Source of the DNA: Sthenelais limicola
Taxonomy: Eukaryota > Annelida > Polychaeta > Phyllodocida > Sigalionidae
NCBI GenBank assembly: GCA_942159475.1
Contig: OW804094.1
Coordinates: 49,472,966-49,536,965, forward strand
DNA length: 64,000 nucleotides
Direction of reading: 5' to 3'
Shown here: piece after piece, positions 1-10,569 of the stretch
How positions within the stretch are numbered: position 1 is the first letter of the stretch
Layout: each line of letters starts with the position of its first letter
Translations under genes and position numbers: made by a program
The notes under the pieces: model-generated
Told to the model about the DNA's origin: nothing
Database searches by the model: none
What the model saw: only the letters and a program-made list of their open reading frames with translations

Positions 1-895
1 TTTAATTCTGTCCACCCCTAAATCGTTGACAGTACAAATTTGGGGTAAAATGATTTTTTTTATTTAACTTTTAAGTCAAAATAGACAGGGCTATTTTTAC
101 CGGAAGTGGCGTCAGAAGGCAGCACTGCACTGCATGAATAATTGACATGAAAGCATGGAAATGCTGACTTTTTTAAAACATGAAATCATGGAATAAAAGC
201 AAGAATACGACAGTCTTAAAAACTATTTTAATGGATTCCTTGACCCTCAAAACCATAACAAAATGGTGCAACATTAAAGATTCGAACCACAACTAGTTTA
301 GTTATGAGCACTATTTTCCTTTCAGCTGCAACCAGAAGGATTGTGCCCGAGTTATGCAGTAAAACATTTGTCATGAACTTATGTTGCAATAGAATATAAC
401 TTCAATTTAAGCTTAACTTTTTATGCCTTTGTACATCGCACCAAGTTACCCTGGTTAACTCCAACTCAAATTAACAAATTTAAACTCTAAAATTATTAAC
501 TGGGATATATTACACTCCTTCATACACAGGCACAATCTGTTTGGTGAGGGTAAACAAGATACCTTAACGGAAATGTATGAGCTTAAAATGAGATGAAAGG
601 AGTTGTTATACACGCATGCCATAAGGCCATAAGAGCAAAATATATAGAAAAGGTTAAATGTGGACATGTGTAAAAGAGAAACAAAAAAACCTGAGGTATT
701 GGAGGGGATTCTGTATGGGAAGGTACTTATATCTGCTGGCAAATCCACGAGGTTTATGGAGGACAGAGTTGGGAGGCAACTCAGGTCTTTTAAGGTCGAT
801 TGTAAGTTAGCTGCGGTAGAATTACAACCATGCAGATCATAGTTTGTATTGGATATTCCGGGCTCTCTAGAATGCCATTTCCTTTAATATTTCAA
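1..895. other. no recognisable feature
   Basis: AT-rich sequence with only short overlapping open frames on both strands (largest 97 codons, minus strand, 455-748). These have no recognisable motif. No copy of the repeat families seen elsewhere in the window was found here. Confidence 0.5.
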
Positions 896-1177
896 TAAGG
901 GAGTTGTGTAGCCGCCATTTTGAATCTTGGTTCGCATGGAACCATGGGACTAATGGTACAGTCTAAAATCTATATAAAACATGCCATGTTCAGCATATCA
1001 ATGCTCGAATGTCTATATCCATGTGTTTTACATGTTTCCATAACACGTCATACACGTGGAGAAATTATTGCAATTTTCGATAACAATGTTGATAAATATT
1101 TGTATGTCACATTTCAACAGAATCCATACCAGGATACACTGTAACAGACACGTGCAGTGGCACATGCAAATCCCCTA
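896..1177 (+). mobile_element. family B MITE, near complete
   Basis: The left end TAAGGGAGTTGTGTAGCCGC and right end CACATGCAAATCCCCTA match the family B termini, in inverted orientation to each other. The interior has GCCGCCATTTTGAATCTTGG and a cytosine-poor body ending in CTGTAACAGACACGTGCAGT, as in the other B copies at 3.2, 17.0, 20.8 and 49.1 kb. The 282 bp length is slightly shorter than the 336 bp copy at 3156. Both ends finish in TA, which fits a TA target duplication as used by Tc1/mariner-type transposases (inference). It encodes no protein. Confidence 0.75.
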
Positions 1178-1904
1178 TTAAAAAGAAAAAAACATCTACT
1201 GACACAGATGCTTTAACTTCTGCTAATAAGATTTAGTTAACAGTGATCAGTTTACATTAATGTATTTCCGGTCCATGCAGAAGATTGTGTTTCCAAGGGA
1301 AACGAAGATTGATGTCAATGTAAAGTTTAAGATGGAAGGATAGTAGGAGGGAGAGGAAGGGGAGACATGAAATCTCTATCCCATATATGACTGGTCACTC
1401 CATGTAATTCTGTTGATCCCTTTAACACCTTTGCATATGAGGCATCTTACTTTTCAACTTGCCACTTTAATTCACACATGGTCTAGCCTTTAATCCACAC
1501 CTAAATTTCATCCCCTTCCCAGCCATTACCAGCATGATTCTGATCCCATCTGCTGATATCAGAATTAACAGATTCTTCACACTGATATCCAGGATGGGAG
1601 GAGCCAAGATGCTATCAATGATTGACAGACATCACCCCAATCTATTTAGATTGATGTTATCTCATCAATCTAAAAAGGGTAAGTGCTGTAAAGGGTTAAT
1701 GAGGGAGGGGTTGCTTCTTCACTGATGCTTAATTAACACGAGATGGCAAATATAAAGCTACCCACATCTAACCCATGAAACCTATTATTACAAATACAAA
1801 GTGACTATAAAATCACCCCAATGTCGTATTGTTACACTATTATCCTCTTCCTTTGATGTGTATATATACTTTCCAAGATGTTAAGCCTAAGTACTAGTAT
1901 TAGG
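1178..1904. other. no recognisable feature apart from a small inverted repeat
   Basis: Mostly unstructured AT-rich DNA with a purine-rich patch near 1340-1370. A small inverted repeat (TAGATTGAT and ATCAATCTA) lies at about 1646-1672. I see no coding signal. Confidence 0.4.
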
Positions 1905-1951
1905 TGGTTTGTCACTGTCGACAAAAGTGAGTTGATGCAACAACATTAGGT

Positions 1952-1989
1952 ATCAAGATATTGATAACTCGAGTTGTCAATATCTTGAT
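1952..1989. repeat. 38 bp near-perfect palindrome
   Basis: The arms ATCAAGATATTGATAACTC and GAGTTGTCAATATCTTGAT pair with one mismatch and no loop, centred on CTCGAG. It lies inside the palindrome-rich element starting at 1905. Confidence 0.8.
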
Positions 1990-1998
1990 GCTATTTGT

Positions 1999-2088
1999 GA
2001 TCCTGATCCATACCCATGCATTATATTATCCGCTGTATACTGGATCCAGTACAAGGGCTAGTATAATGCGTGGGTATGGAGCAGGATC
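1999..2088. repeat. inverted repeat with 27 bp arms
   Basis: The left arm begins GATCCTGATCCATACCCATG and the right arm ends GTGGGTATGGAGCAGGATC. The arms pair over 27 bases with two mismatches around a loop of about 36 bases. It lies 10 bases after the palindrome at 1952, so the two may be parts of one folded element. Confidence 0.75.
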
Positions 2089-2553
2089 TATGGTTGATGC
2101 AGGTTCAAATATGTCTATCTCACTGTTCCGATGCTTAAAGCGGTCTGGCCACTGTCAACAAAATGTGTCAATGCAAAGTTGATGCAAAGACGATAGAATT
2201 GCCGGCGATGCACGTCGAGGAGGGTTATCGCTGATATCATTTATATGTAGAACCTCATCAACTTCTCATTGCCACTACCCTTACCGATGCAATTTTCACA
2301 TCGCCAGCTTGTCGCTTGTCATCGCTAGCTGTTGCCGAAGACATAGCGATGACAAGTCGGTGTAAAGGATATGCAATAAATTTGACAAAATTGAAGCAAC
2401 TTTCCCGTCACCCACTAATCGCTTGTCATCGCTTGTTGTTTCCAAAGATATAGCGATAACAAATCGATGTAAAGACGATGCAATAAATTGAACAAAATTC
2501 TCATCGACTAGCTCATTGCCAATGCTTTGTCAGTGGGCGGACCCCTTTAAGCT

Positions 2554-3116
2554 TCAACTCGTGTCATCTATAAAGAAAAGGGAAAAAGAAGAAACTCTTG
2601 ATTCGTTTAAACCTGAGATAGTGTGGGTTATTTTTGGCGGCCTTCAATGGATGCAGGAAACCCTGAAATTAACACTTTACAAACATTATCTTCACCATGC
2701 AACATGGTCATTGAGGGGCTGCAGTAATTGTACATGTGTAACTTACACTAGTCACTGTAACCCAAGATATAATATGAATTCATGCATTTGTAAAAGTTAA
2801 TAGTGCCATATTGAAAGGAAATTATTGAAGATTCACAAATAATTGTCATAGGATCTGCCGTCAATGTTTTGAATTTCAAATGTTTGCTTTGTTTAGTGAC
2901 TTTGAACTCACATCCTGTACTTGACCTAATAATTAAGAACATTAATGTTGCGGCACATACTGAACATTGTAATTTTGTTCTGATTTCAGAACAATTGAGA
3001 AACTGTAACCTTTTTATCAACCAAAGAAGAGGTAATCGATCCTTGAATTGAATATTTAAGCCACATTGTTTAAAGCAGAAATCTAAGCTGGTTTGGTCCA
3101 GGATCTCCTTTGTTAC
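2554..3116. other. no recognisable feature
   Basis: An open frame on the minus strand (2748-3176, 142 codons) runs across here into repeat-derived sequence. It shows no motif or codon pattern that I recognise. No known repeat family was seen. Confidence 0.4.
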
Positions 3117-3143
3117 ATTGTCATTTTCCTGTGACACATCACA
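3117..3143. mobile_element. family A terminal remnant
   Basis: TCATTTTCCTGTGACACATC followed by ACA matches the outer right end of family A. The rest of the element is missing or unrecognisable to the left. It lies 12 bases before a family B copy. Confidence 0.5.
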
Positions 3144-3155
3144 AATGTGTAGTAA

Positions 3156-3491
3156 TAGAAGATTTGCAGTTCTCACTGCACATGTCTACTGCAGTACATG
3201 CTGGGATGGATTCTGTCAAATCTGACATACAAATATTTGGCAACATTTTCATAGAACATTGCGATATGTTTTCACCAATATCAGAGCTTGTATACATGAT
3301 CTGTAAAAGCCAAATGAATGATGGGAAAGATGGAGACTTGCGTTATGGAAACATGTAAAGCACATGGATATTGACATTAGAGCATTGATAAATATTTCAT
3401 GTTGAACATGTCATGTTTTTTTATAGAATTTAGACTGTACCATTATTCCATGCGAATTAAGATTCAAAATGACGGCTATACAAATCCCCTA
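3156..3491 (-). mobile_element. family B MITE, near complete
   Basis: Minus-oriented copy. The right end has AAAATGACGGCTATACAAAT then CCCCTA, and the left end TAGAAGATTTGCAG is a degraded version of the other terminus. The body contains ATATTTGGCAACATTTTC, GGGAAAGATGGAGACTTGCG and ACATGGATATTGACATTAG, all shared with the copies at 17.1, 45.4 and 49.1 kb. At 336 bp it is one of the longest copies without duplication. Confidence 0.8.
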
Positions 3492-3786
3492 TTGCCATCG
3501 GAATGTTAAGCTGAATGAGATCCCCAGATCCAGAGTGACATACACATTTACATACTGGATACAGACATGGTAATTACCCATCAAAGTTCCGCAACCATTC
3601 TTATATAACTTATTAAATATCAACTTCATCTCATCTCATTATACCATTAATACCATGTAACACATAATTGCAAAAGAGTATGTCAAATATTATTAATTTA
3701 TAACCATGACTATTATTCAAATGTAAGTGTAATAAGTTCAGGATGCGGTGGAATACAGGGACATCCCTAACCGTAACATTTACTGC
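3492..3786. other. no recognisable feature
   Basis: AT-rich spacer between a family B copy and a truncated family A copy. Nothing else was seen. Confidence 0.4.
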
Positions 3787-4009
3787 CATTTACTAGTAAT
3801 GGTTCGTCCAAGAAATGGACTTTGCAAACTCTTTTTTCAAAATTAGAAATATCAAACTTAAAATATAGAAATACTTATTAAATATCCTAAAGTTTACTCT
3901 CATTGGAATCGGCTTGATCTCTGCTTTTCAAATATGATGATATAATATGATATGATCTCAAAATCCATTTTTGTGTGACTTGTGCCTCATTTTCCTGAAA
4001 CACATCACA
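3787..4009 (-). mobile_element. family A MITE, truncated
   Basis: Minus-oriented. It starts inside the M block (TTACTAGTAAT at 3789) and runs through GGAATCGGCTTGATCTC and TTCAAATATGATGATAT to the terminus CCTGAAACACATCACA. The half that would carry the R block is missing. Confidence 0.85.
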
Positions 4010-4561
4010 TTTTCACTCAACTACTGTGAATGGGTATTCCATGAAGATGTTTGACCTTTAATTCCAGAAGATTCCTATCTCATCCTCAGAAAGCGTACCA
4101 CAGTTCTTTCCAGAAGGAGATAATGTTCCTGGAAGAAGGAGTAGAAGAGGATATTGAGTGGTGAATGCACTAACTGCATGTATGCCGCGATAATATACCA
4201 GAAAGTCGGCCTCACTCACTCTCTCTCTCCTCCCTGCCTATTGTATCATTGTATCCTTATACCTTAGAAAGCTGAGCCTAGTATGGGTCCATTCTTCTCG
4301 CCCTACTGCTGCGTTTTCTATCGTCTCCCCTTGTCCCTCCATTTCTGTAAAGGGTTCTGTACAGTGGTATTATTGAGGCTCGTTTGAATGATTCACACTT
4401 GTAAGTGTGAGAGCGAAGAACGCAGGAGGGAATTTTATTTTCCTTTTTTCGGAGGTGGAGAGGGGGGGGGGGTACCTAAACAACACAATCCATTTGAAAA
4501 GGGGACTTTATATTGAAAGCGCTTTAGGATACATTCAGTTCGAATTTGATTCATTCATATT
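4010..4561. other. no gene seen; G run
   Basis: Low-complexity stretch with an 11-base G run at 4462-4472 inside a GA-rich patch. No coding or repeat-family signal was seen. Confidence 0.4.
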
Positions 4562-4723
4562 TGTGATGTGTCACAGGAAAATGTGATGTATCACAAGTCC
4601 AAGAAATGGATTTTGAGATATCTTTATATTTGAAAAGATGAGATTAAGCTGATTCCAATGATGGTAAACACTAGAACATCCAATAATTGGTTCCTTATTT
4701 TTAATCTCCAGTAACACACCACA
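4562..4723 (+). mobile_element. family A internal-deletion derivative
   Basis: The 5' terminus TGTGATGTGTCACAGGAAAA is followed by a partly duplicated TGTGATGTATCACAAG, then the L block. After AACATCCAATAATTGG it jumps to CCAGTAACACACCACA, a degraded right terminus. It therefore keeps both ends in 162 bp and lacks the M and R blocks. Confidence 0.7.
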
Positions 4724-5211
4724 TAATGATGGACCATCACATAATTATATGGACCATCTCAAATAAAGTTTGGTATATTTATTTTTGAAATAAAACTTTA
4801 CCTACGTACTCCTGTCACTCAAACCCAGGTGTAAATCAGTACTAAGAGACTGCTACTACTCAGAGACTGCTAATATATCTTTCACTATGGGGTATTATTC
4901 AAAGCTTCCAAGTGTTTCCAAGATTTTCTTTTCATGAATCATATAAAAGCAAACTGACACTTGCCTTAAATCTAAGCGGGTGTCAAGGTTTTCTGCTCAT
5001 ATATATATAATATACAAAATGATATTTAAATAAGGGTTGAGAAAGTATCATATACAAGATGTCCTTCATGAGATGAACTATTAAAGTTTAAACGCAAGGT
5101 GATAGAAGAAAGGTGAAAAGAGAAATTATGGTAAATGAAAAATATATCTATAGCATGTATACAAGTCAGACGTTAAGAGAGAGACGTGAGAGGGCCGAGC
5201 AAGCAGACTAT
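4724..5211. other. no recognisable feature
   Basis: AT-rich DNA with a short TA run near 5000-5012. No open frame or repeat family is supported. Confidence 0.4.
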
Positions 5212-6300
5212 TAGGCCATCAGCTGAGCCTCAGAATATGGCTAGAAAATGATTTTCGTTCCGGATTTTGGGCACTACTTTTTGACACCAGTTTCCAATTG
5301 CTAATACTATATATTATAATATCCCAAAAGTTCTCCATGATATTCCTGCCAGTTTTTGAGAAAATGTGCAATCAATCAGACAGTGCAAAGCCTATGGAGC
5401 TTATGGTCTGGCTTCATTTTTAATGGTAATTTTAATAGTCCATCATTTATTTGGTAAATGTTGAATTCTCGGTCCTACTAAATTTTTATGATTGATTCGA
5501 AATCTCCAGAATCTCCTGATTTCAAATCTGTCAATTTCCACTTTGTAATTTTTGAGGAATTTTAATTATTGACGCTTGAAAAAAAAAGTTAAAAAATTAA
5601 ATAATTAATCAATGAATAAATTATTTAATGGGTTTAGAATCAAGTGACTGATATGAACTGATAGGAAATGATGTCCCTTAAAACTGTTTTTATTTGACCT
5701 AATATGTCAGTGCATTATTTTCAGAGTTATTTGCAAAATACCTCCCGATTAATGACCTTTGACCTTGACCTTTATGAGGCATTTTGCTAATAACTCTGAA
5801 AATAATGCACTGACATCTTAGGTCAAAAAAAAACAATTTTAGGGCACAGTATTCTCTATTGATTGATATCAGTCACTTCATTCTACATATAGAAGATAAT
5901 ATTTTGTATTATTTATTTATTTAATTTTTTACATTTTATTTTCCAAACATGGAGAACTAAAATTCCTTAAAATTTAGAAAGTTAAAAATGGCAGATTCAA
6001 AATCAGAAGATTCCGGAGATCTGGAGCCAATACAAAAATCATTGGTATGACCGAAGATTCAACATTCATCAAATAAATGATGTTCTATTAAAATGACCAT
6101 TAAAATGAAGCCAGACCGTTGGCTCCATAGGCTTTGCACTGTCAGAAACAATGCCCAATTACTCAAAATCTGGCAGGAATTGCATGGAAAACTTTTGGGA
6201 TATTATAATATAGGGTATTAGCAATAGGAATCTGCTACTAAAAAGTAGTGCCCAAAATCCGGAACGAAAATCACTCTTTTGGGGTACAGCTGATGGCCTA
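5212..6300. mobile_element. 1.09 kb foldback element
   Basis: The two halves are inverted copies of each other over their whole length: left arm about 5212-5744, right arm about 5776-6300, joined by a loop of about 31 bases. Outer ends are TAGGCCATCAGCTG and CAGCTGATGGCCTA. Shared landmarks include TTCGTTCCGGATTTTGGGCA, TATAATATCCCAAAAGTT and GTGCAAAGCCTATGGAG. By eye the arms agree at roughly four bases in five, with small indels. TAT flanks both ends and may be the target duplication. No protein is encoded. It is either a foldback transposon or the palindromic remnant of a longer TIR element. Confidence 0.85.
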
Positions 6301-6703
6301 TATGGCATGAGGTTACGATAAACATTCTTCATTTCATTCTTGAATTGAACGGGGTTTTGGATACATCTAATTTTGACGGCAAATTGTATGTTACAGTCAC
6401 TGGAAGGTTGCTGGTCCGGTCAGGTTGACAACTGCCATTCCTTACTAGCTCTGTCTCTCTAACCCACCAATGTTCAATACGTTTTAATCCCCTTACATTC
6501 GATATCCTGCAGTGCTACATGAACGCCTGGTCACGACAAGTATCAATCCAAAGAGTAGGGAGGGATCTATAGATTGCCCCAGGTATAGATTGCCCCCACG
6601 ACCCTATTACATAACTAGTGCTGTGTTCTCACACCCTAATCTATACCGGCGCACGAGAAGCCCCACATACACACCTGGCCGGCCTTGCTTTGTTCTAGTC
6701 TAG
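6301..6703. other. no recognisable feature
   Basis: Spacer between the foldback element and a family D MITE. It holds a 63-codon open frame at 6512-6703 with no recognisable motif. Confidence 0.4.
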
Positions 6704-6924
6704 GGATCAGATCGTCAGAAAGTGTACAATTCACTGTTTTTTTAAATAAATTCTATTGGGTCCATTTTCATACAATGATCCTGGAAAAGTCCCTGGAAAA
6801 GTCACATTCACCAATCCTACAAATACATTCAAATACACCTAGGATGCATCATGTTTCTGTCTAATTTAGCAGAATTCACTAAATGTGTGGAGCTGCTGAT
6901 TGTACATTTTCTGACGATCTGACC
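6704..6924 (+). mobile_element. family D MITE, complete
   Basis: A 221 bp element. The left terminus GGATCAGATCGTCAGAAAGT continues GTACAATTCA, and the right terminus GATTGTACATTTTCTGACGA continues TCTGACC. The ends pair over about 27 bases with few mismatches. The subterminal AATTCACTAAATGTGTGGAG is shared with the copies at 28.3 and 60.2 kb. No coding capacity was seen and no clear target duplication. Confidence 0.8.
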
Positions 6925-6956
6925 ACTATAAGCACCATCCATACTAGCTGTTATGT

Positions 6957-7056
6957 ACAAACAGTGCACCAGCAGGCCCAAAATGGAGGTTATTAATCTG
7001 TTTAGTGACTGACTATGGTTGTTGTAGCTGCCGGACTGTTAAAGGCAGTGACTAAA
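6957..7056 (+). repeat. family F repeat, copy 1
   Basis: A roughly 100 bp stretch with CAGTGCACCAGCAGGCCC, AAATGGAGGTTATTAAT and GACTGTTAAAGGCAGTGACT. It matches 37571-37673 closely. It stops 4 bases before a family A insertion, and its other copy stops right before a family C element, so it may be the edge of a longer dispersed repeat. Type unknown. Confidence 0.65.
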
Positions 7057-7060
7057 CATG

Positions 7061-7329
7061 TGTGATGTGTTAAAGGAAAATGAGTCACAACTCTCAAAAA
7101 AATAAATTTTGAGATATGATCATATTTGAAAAGATGAGATGAGATGAGATGAGATGACTGTTTCTATAATTTTAAGTGTGCAGAGATATATTTGATACAT
7201 GATCTTGAAGTTTGGTATATGTATGTACTCCAAAAGTGAGAACATTCCTACAAAGAGATCTTGTGGACAAAATACTTGGAAAAATATTAATTGTACGACT
7301 TGCAACTCACTTTTCTAAAAGATACATAA
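7061..7329 (+). mobile_element. family A MITE with internal deletion and GAGAT microsatellite
   Basis: Both termini are present, the right one badly decayed (TTCTAAAAGATACATAAG). After the L block the GATGAGAT motif has expanded to about five GAGAT units at 7132-7157, and the M block is gone. The R block survives as GTATATGTATGTACTCCAAA then GAGAACATTCCTACAAAG. Confidence 0.8.
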
Positions 7330-7690
7330 GCCTGGCAAGGTACCCAGGTGCAGGTAGAACCATAATAAGAAATGAGAAACAGATATTCACATTTCGACTT
7401 GTTTAGTGCATCATTGATCATGGATCACTGGACATTGATACTACATATCAAAAACATATTATTCACTTCAAATAGAAAATTAAGCATAACATTATTCCGA
7501 AGTTAAGAGCATCTTTTCCGACCCACTTCATCAATATTGCGGCAACCATTCACAAATTACTATACTAATGATGCCCTCTTGAATCTAGTTTAACTTGGAT
7601 TTATGGAAGGCTTATGTCGGAGATATGAAGCATTGATAATGAAAGGTCAGTCAATGCTTCCATGCTGATAGCCATGTGTTATAGAAATAC
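7330..7690. other. no recognisable feature
   Basis: AT-rich spacer without an open frame or a repeat family that I recognise. Confidence 0.4.
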
Positions 7691-7989
7691 AGGTTAACCA
7701 ACGAGTTGGTTGAAGGAGAGTGAATATTGCACAAGTTGCATAGCAACGAGTGCAATATTTTAAGCGACTGAAACAAGCGAGTTAGTAAACAGATTTATTA
7801 TACATGCTTTCAATCATGAAAATAAAAAAAATTCGAGTCATAAATTTGAATTTTACTGGTAATCTTAGTAAAAAAACAAATTGGTTGCCATGACAGCCCC
7901 ACGTAAATCACTAGTGAAATGCGCACTATGCATAAATCACTCTAGATACGTTGTTTTCAGAGCAATGCTGGTATAATAAGGCATAATAA
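7691..7989 (-). mobile_element. family C hairpin-ended element
   Basis: An imperfect stem-loop fills about 7693-7790: the left arm has GAGTTGGTTGAAGGA and TGAATATTGCAC, and the right arm has GAGTGCAATATTTTAAGC and GCGAGTTAG. Directly after it comes ATTTATTATACATGC (7793-7807), and near 7976-7987 the body ends with GTATAATAAG. The body (TGGTTGCCATGACAGCCCC, AATGCGCACTATGCATAAAT) is the same as in the element at 37675. Strand follows a Helentron-style reading in which the hairpin is the 3' end; this is inference. It encodes no protein. Confidence 0.65.
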
Positions 7990-9321
7990 AACATGTGTCA
8001 TGATATGATAATGCAATGACGATATATTATACATTTGCAAGATTACCTTTTCAAGGTACATTAGCAATGTGGACTTGAACTCATGAAGCAATTCTTATGA
8101 TATACTTATGAAAAAATTAATATTGTTGATATGTTGAGGATTGTGGTTTGTTATTTGACCGCTAGGGTGAAGAATACTGAATGATTAGTTACTCTGGGCT
8201 GGTTCGTCCCACAGTTACTTTAAGTTAGGGTCAATAGCATAGTCCATTCCTCTGGTCAGGCTAAGAGAGGGGTAGTGTGGCAGCTAATGCAGAGCAGAGG
8301 TATAGCGATCTAAGTAACTAGGTAAGAGGTCCTTGTGACCTTGGGTTGGGACGGGTTGGCTTGATCAAAGAGACAGCAGGAGAAGAAGGAATCCGGTTCA
8401 GGCAAGATTTATTTCTCCATACAGTCATCATCTAAGGAAGGGTCAAGCAACAGTGACAATTTTACCCTCAGGACCTTATATACTACACAAATGATATACA
8501 TATAATAATAGACATAAAATCGTAAGAAGGTGATGACAGGTCTGTCCATCCCATCCGGCAAAATGAAATGTGGGGAGAGGTGAGGAGTGATAGAGAGAGT
8601 GGACTGAGTGAACTGAGTGACCTCCAAGTACTAACATTACAGCCCTATCTACAGGGATACCTGGGACGGATCGTCCCATCCTCACACCTTAATCTATGAC
8701 AATATGTGACTCACTCTGTGAAAACGGGTTTTATGTCCCCCTTGCCTGAGACGCAGAGTGGGTCCCATGTGCTGAATTTCTTTATAGATCTATCTCCTCT
8801 CTTAGACCTCAAACTCTACATAGAAGAGAGGTGCAAGGCTTCTTATAAAGATAGAGCTAATTCAGAGGCGACTAAATTTGTTATAAACAGATTCTAAACA
8901 GGGAAAGGGAGATTTTCTGTAATTGATAGATTGTGGTTAGGCTGTATTACATCAACATATTATACGGACGACATGATCGGAATATGTACAAATAGGTCCA
9001 ATGGATAAGTGTGTTTTGGTCTCAAAATTCAGAAAATAAACTTCAGTATAGCAATAAAGCTACCATTGGTATCTCCATGAAGAGGGGGGAATATTGCCGA
9101 TCGATTTGATATAAGTTAAAACATTCAAACAATTATTAAACATGTTATAAATATAAATCTGAAATACTTTGGCTATACTAAAATTCTTGTCTTTTTCTTA
9201 TATTCTACCGAATGAATGTTCTAATATATATGCAAATAAACGTTGTTTACCCTGATGTTTTACATGCATTTGTTCCTTATTCCTTCCGTCGAGCTGTTAA
9301 TCAATAATAAACGTACACGCT
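7990..9321. other. no gene seen
   Basis: About 1.3 kb without a recognised repeat family. Open frames at 8409-8685 (minus) and 8706-8897 (plus) are short and carry no motif I recognise. Confidence 0.4.
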
Positions 9322-9420
9322 TCAATTAAATTCAAATATTCTTTATTCGTCACTGGTCTTGGTTTGGGCAAAAGGGTAGAGGATATCTGTATCACAGGTC
9401 TTTCTGTTCGGGCCCTAGAT
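9322..9420 (-). mobile_element. possible retroposon 3' tail
   Basis: Read on the minus strand, AATAAAGAATATTTGAATTT closes this segment. This is the same tail as the retroposon 3' end at 36368, though the body upstream differs. It could be a distinct SINE or LINE 3' end sharing a tail, or chance. Confidence 0.3.
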
Positions 9421-9868
9421 TTGAATTTCCTACAAACACGGTGTTCTGCAATATTTCCCTACTGGCGAAATGGCGCTAAGAATGGGTGCAAAAAGAACCA
9501 TGCAGCATAAGCAGAAAATAAATCTTAGATTTCTTTTAACAGTTTTATTATAACTTAACGTGCCAGAAACTCATTAGAATCATATTAAGTATAAGATAAA
9601 TCACTCAAATAACTGACACGCCCTCAATGTCAACAATTACAGAAAATGAGATGAGCCTGCTTCAGTACAGAAGTTCTTGCTGCACCTTTGATGGCTTTTG
9701 ACTTTGATGTGGATGAAATAAAATATTTCACAAAGTCCTTTCCATCTTAGGAGCCCGCCTATAACCAAGGAATGTACAAATGGCTTAGTTTACATAGCGT
9801 TTATCTGTTTATCTTTTCTTGATTTTTTTCCAGGTACTGCACAAACAGATCTACATCTCCTATAATTA
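9421..9868. other. no recognisable feature
   Basis: Spacer upstream of a complete family A copy. Nothing was seen. Confidence 0.35.
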
Positions 9869-10243
9869 TGTGATGTATCACAGGAAAATGAGTCACAAGT
9901 CGCTTTTGTCGCATATCAATTTTGAGACATCGTCATTCTTGAAAAGATGAGATCAGGCCGATTCCAATGATAGAAAGCAGTAGGATATCGATACGTATTT
10001 CTATATTCTAAGTTTGATATTTTTATTTTTCGAAGAACAAATATTTCTGGATGGACAATTACTAGTAAAGTAGCTAAATATACTCTGGCTAGAATACCTT
10101 AGAAATGCATGAATATATTTAATACACTGTCTAGAAATTTAGTACATGCATTTATGCGACCTCATGGACTAAAAAATGAAAACATTCTAACAAAGAAATC
10201 TTGTAAATAAATGACTTTTATGATTTTCCTGAAACACATCACA
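9869..10243 (+). mobile_element. family A MITE, complete, with 8 bp flanking repeat
   Basis: Both termini and the L, M and R blocks are present (TGTGATGTATCACAGG to CCTGAAACACATCACA). If the element is taken as GTGATG...CATCAC, the flanks 9862-9869 and 10243-10250 are both ATAATTAT. An 8 bp target duplication would suit hAT- or P-like transposases, but the other copies do not repeat it. Confidence 0.85.
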
Positions 10244-10502
10244 TAATTATATATAATTGTAGTAGATTTAGAGTGGACACAGAGTCGTCATTAGTTACTC
10301 TATTCTACACGAGGTCGCCTACTTGTCCAGTGCTTGTAGTGTATACCAACTCACTCTACTAGAGGCACTGATTTAGATCATATCCTATGTTTTATCCAAG
10401 TCTATGTATCATCTTATTCCTGCTTTACAGGTTGCTGTTATATCTATTACAATTACTACAGATTGTATGTTATACCTTTTCTCTGTATGTATTACATTGC
10501 TA
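10244..10502. other. no recognisable feature
   Basis: A pyrimidine-rich AT-rich spacer before a perfect palindrome. Its composition resembles 45600-45850, but I could not align the two convincingly. Confidence 0.3.
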
Positions 10503-10569
10503 TTGTAACCTGTCTTATACATTAGATCATATTGCGGCAATATGATCTAATGTATAAGACAGGTTACAA
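10503..10569. repeat. perfect palindrome, 33 bp arms
   Basis: The arm TTGTAACCTGTCTTATACAT plus 13 more bases (10503-10535) is followed by a single G at 10536 and by its exact reverse complement at 10537-10569. With no mismatch in 33 pairs, it is either young or kept by correction. Confidence 0.95.

Larger units (their letters stand above)
1905..2553. mobile_element. palindrome-rich MITE-like element
   Basis: GGTCTGGCCACTGTCAACAA near 2142 pairs imperfectly with the reverse complement of TTGTCAGTGGGCGGACCCC near 2528-2546, giving terminal repeats about 400 bp apart. A second variant of the left end (TTTGTCACTGTCGACAAAAG) lies at about 1909-1928. The interior carries two roughly 120 bp similar units, each with CGCTTGTCATCGCT, then TAGCGAT(G/A)ACAA, then a GATGCAATAAATT motif, so each unit can fold on itself. 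No coding capacity was seen. The outer boundaries are approximate. Confidence 0.5.

Noticed and set aside
2140..2550. CRISPR-like array of short repeats
   Set aside because: The similar units are about 120 bp, self-complementary and diverged; this is transposon structure in eukaryotic DNA.
2748..3176. 142-codon minus-strand open frame
   Set aside because: It overlaps a family A remnant and a family B end, has no recognisable domain, and lies in AT-rich DNA where such frames arise by chance.
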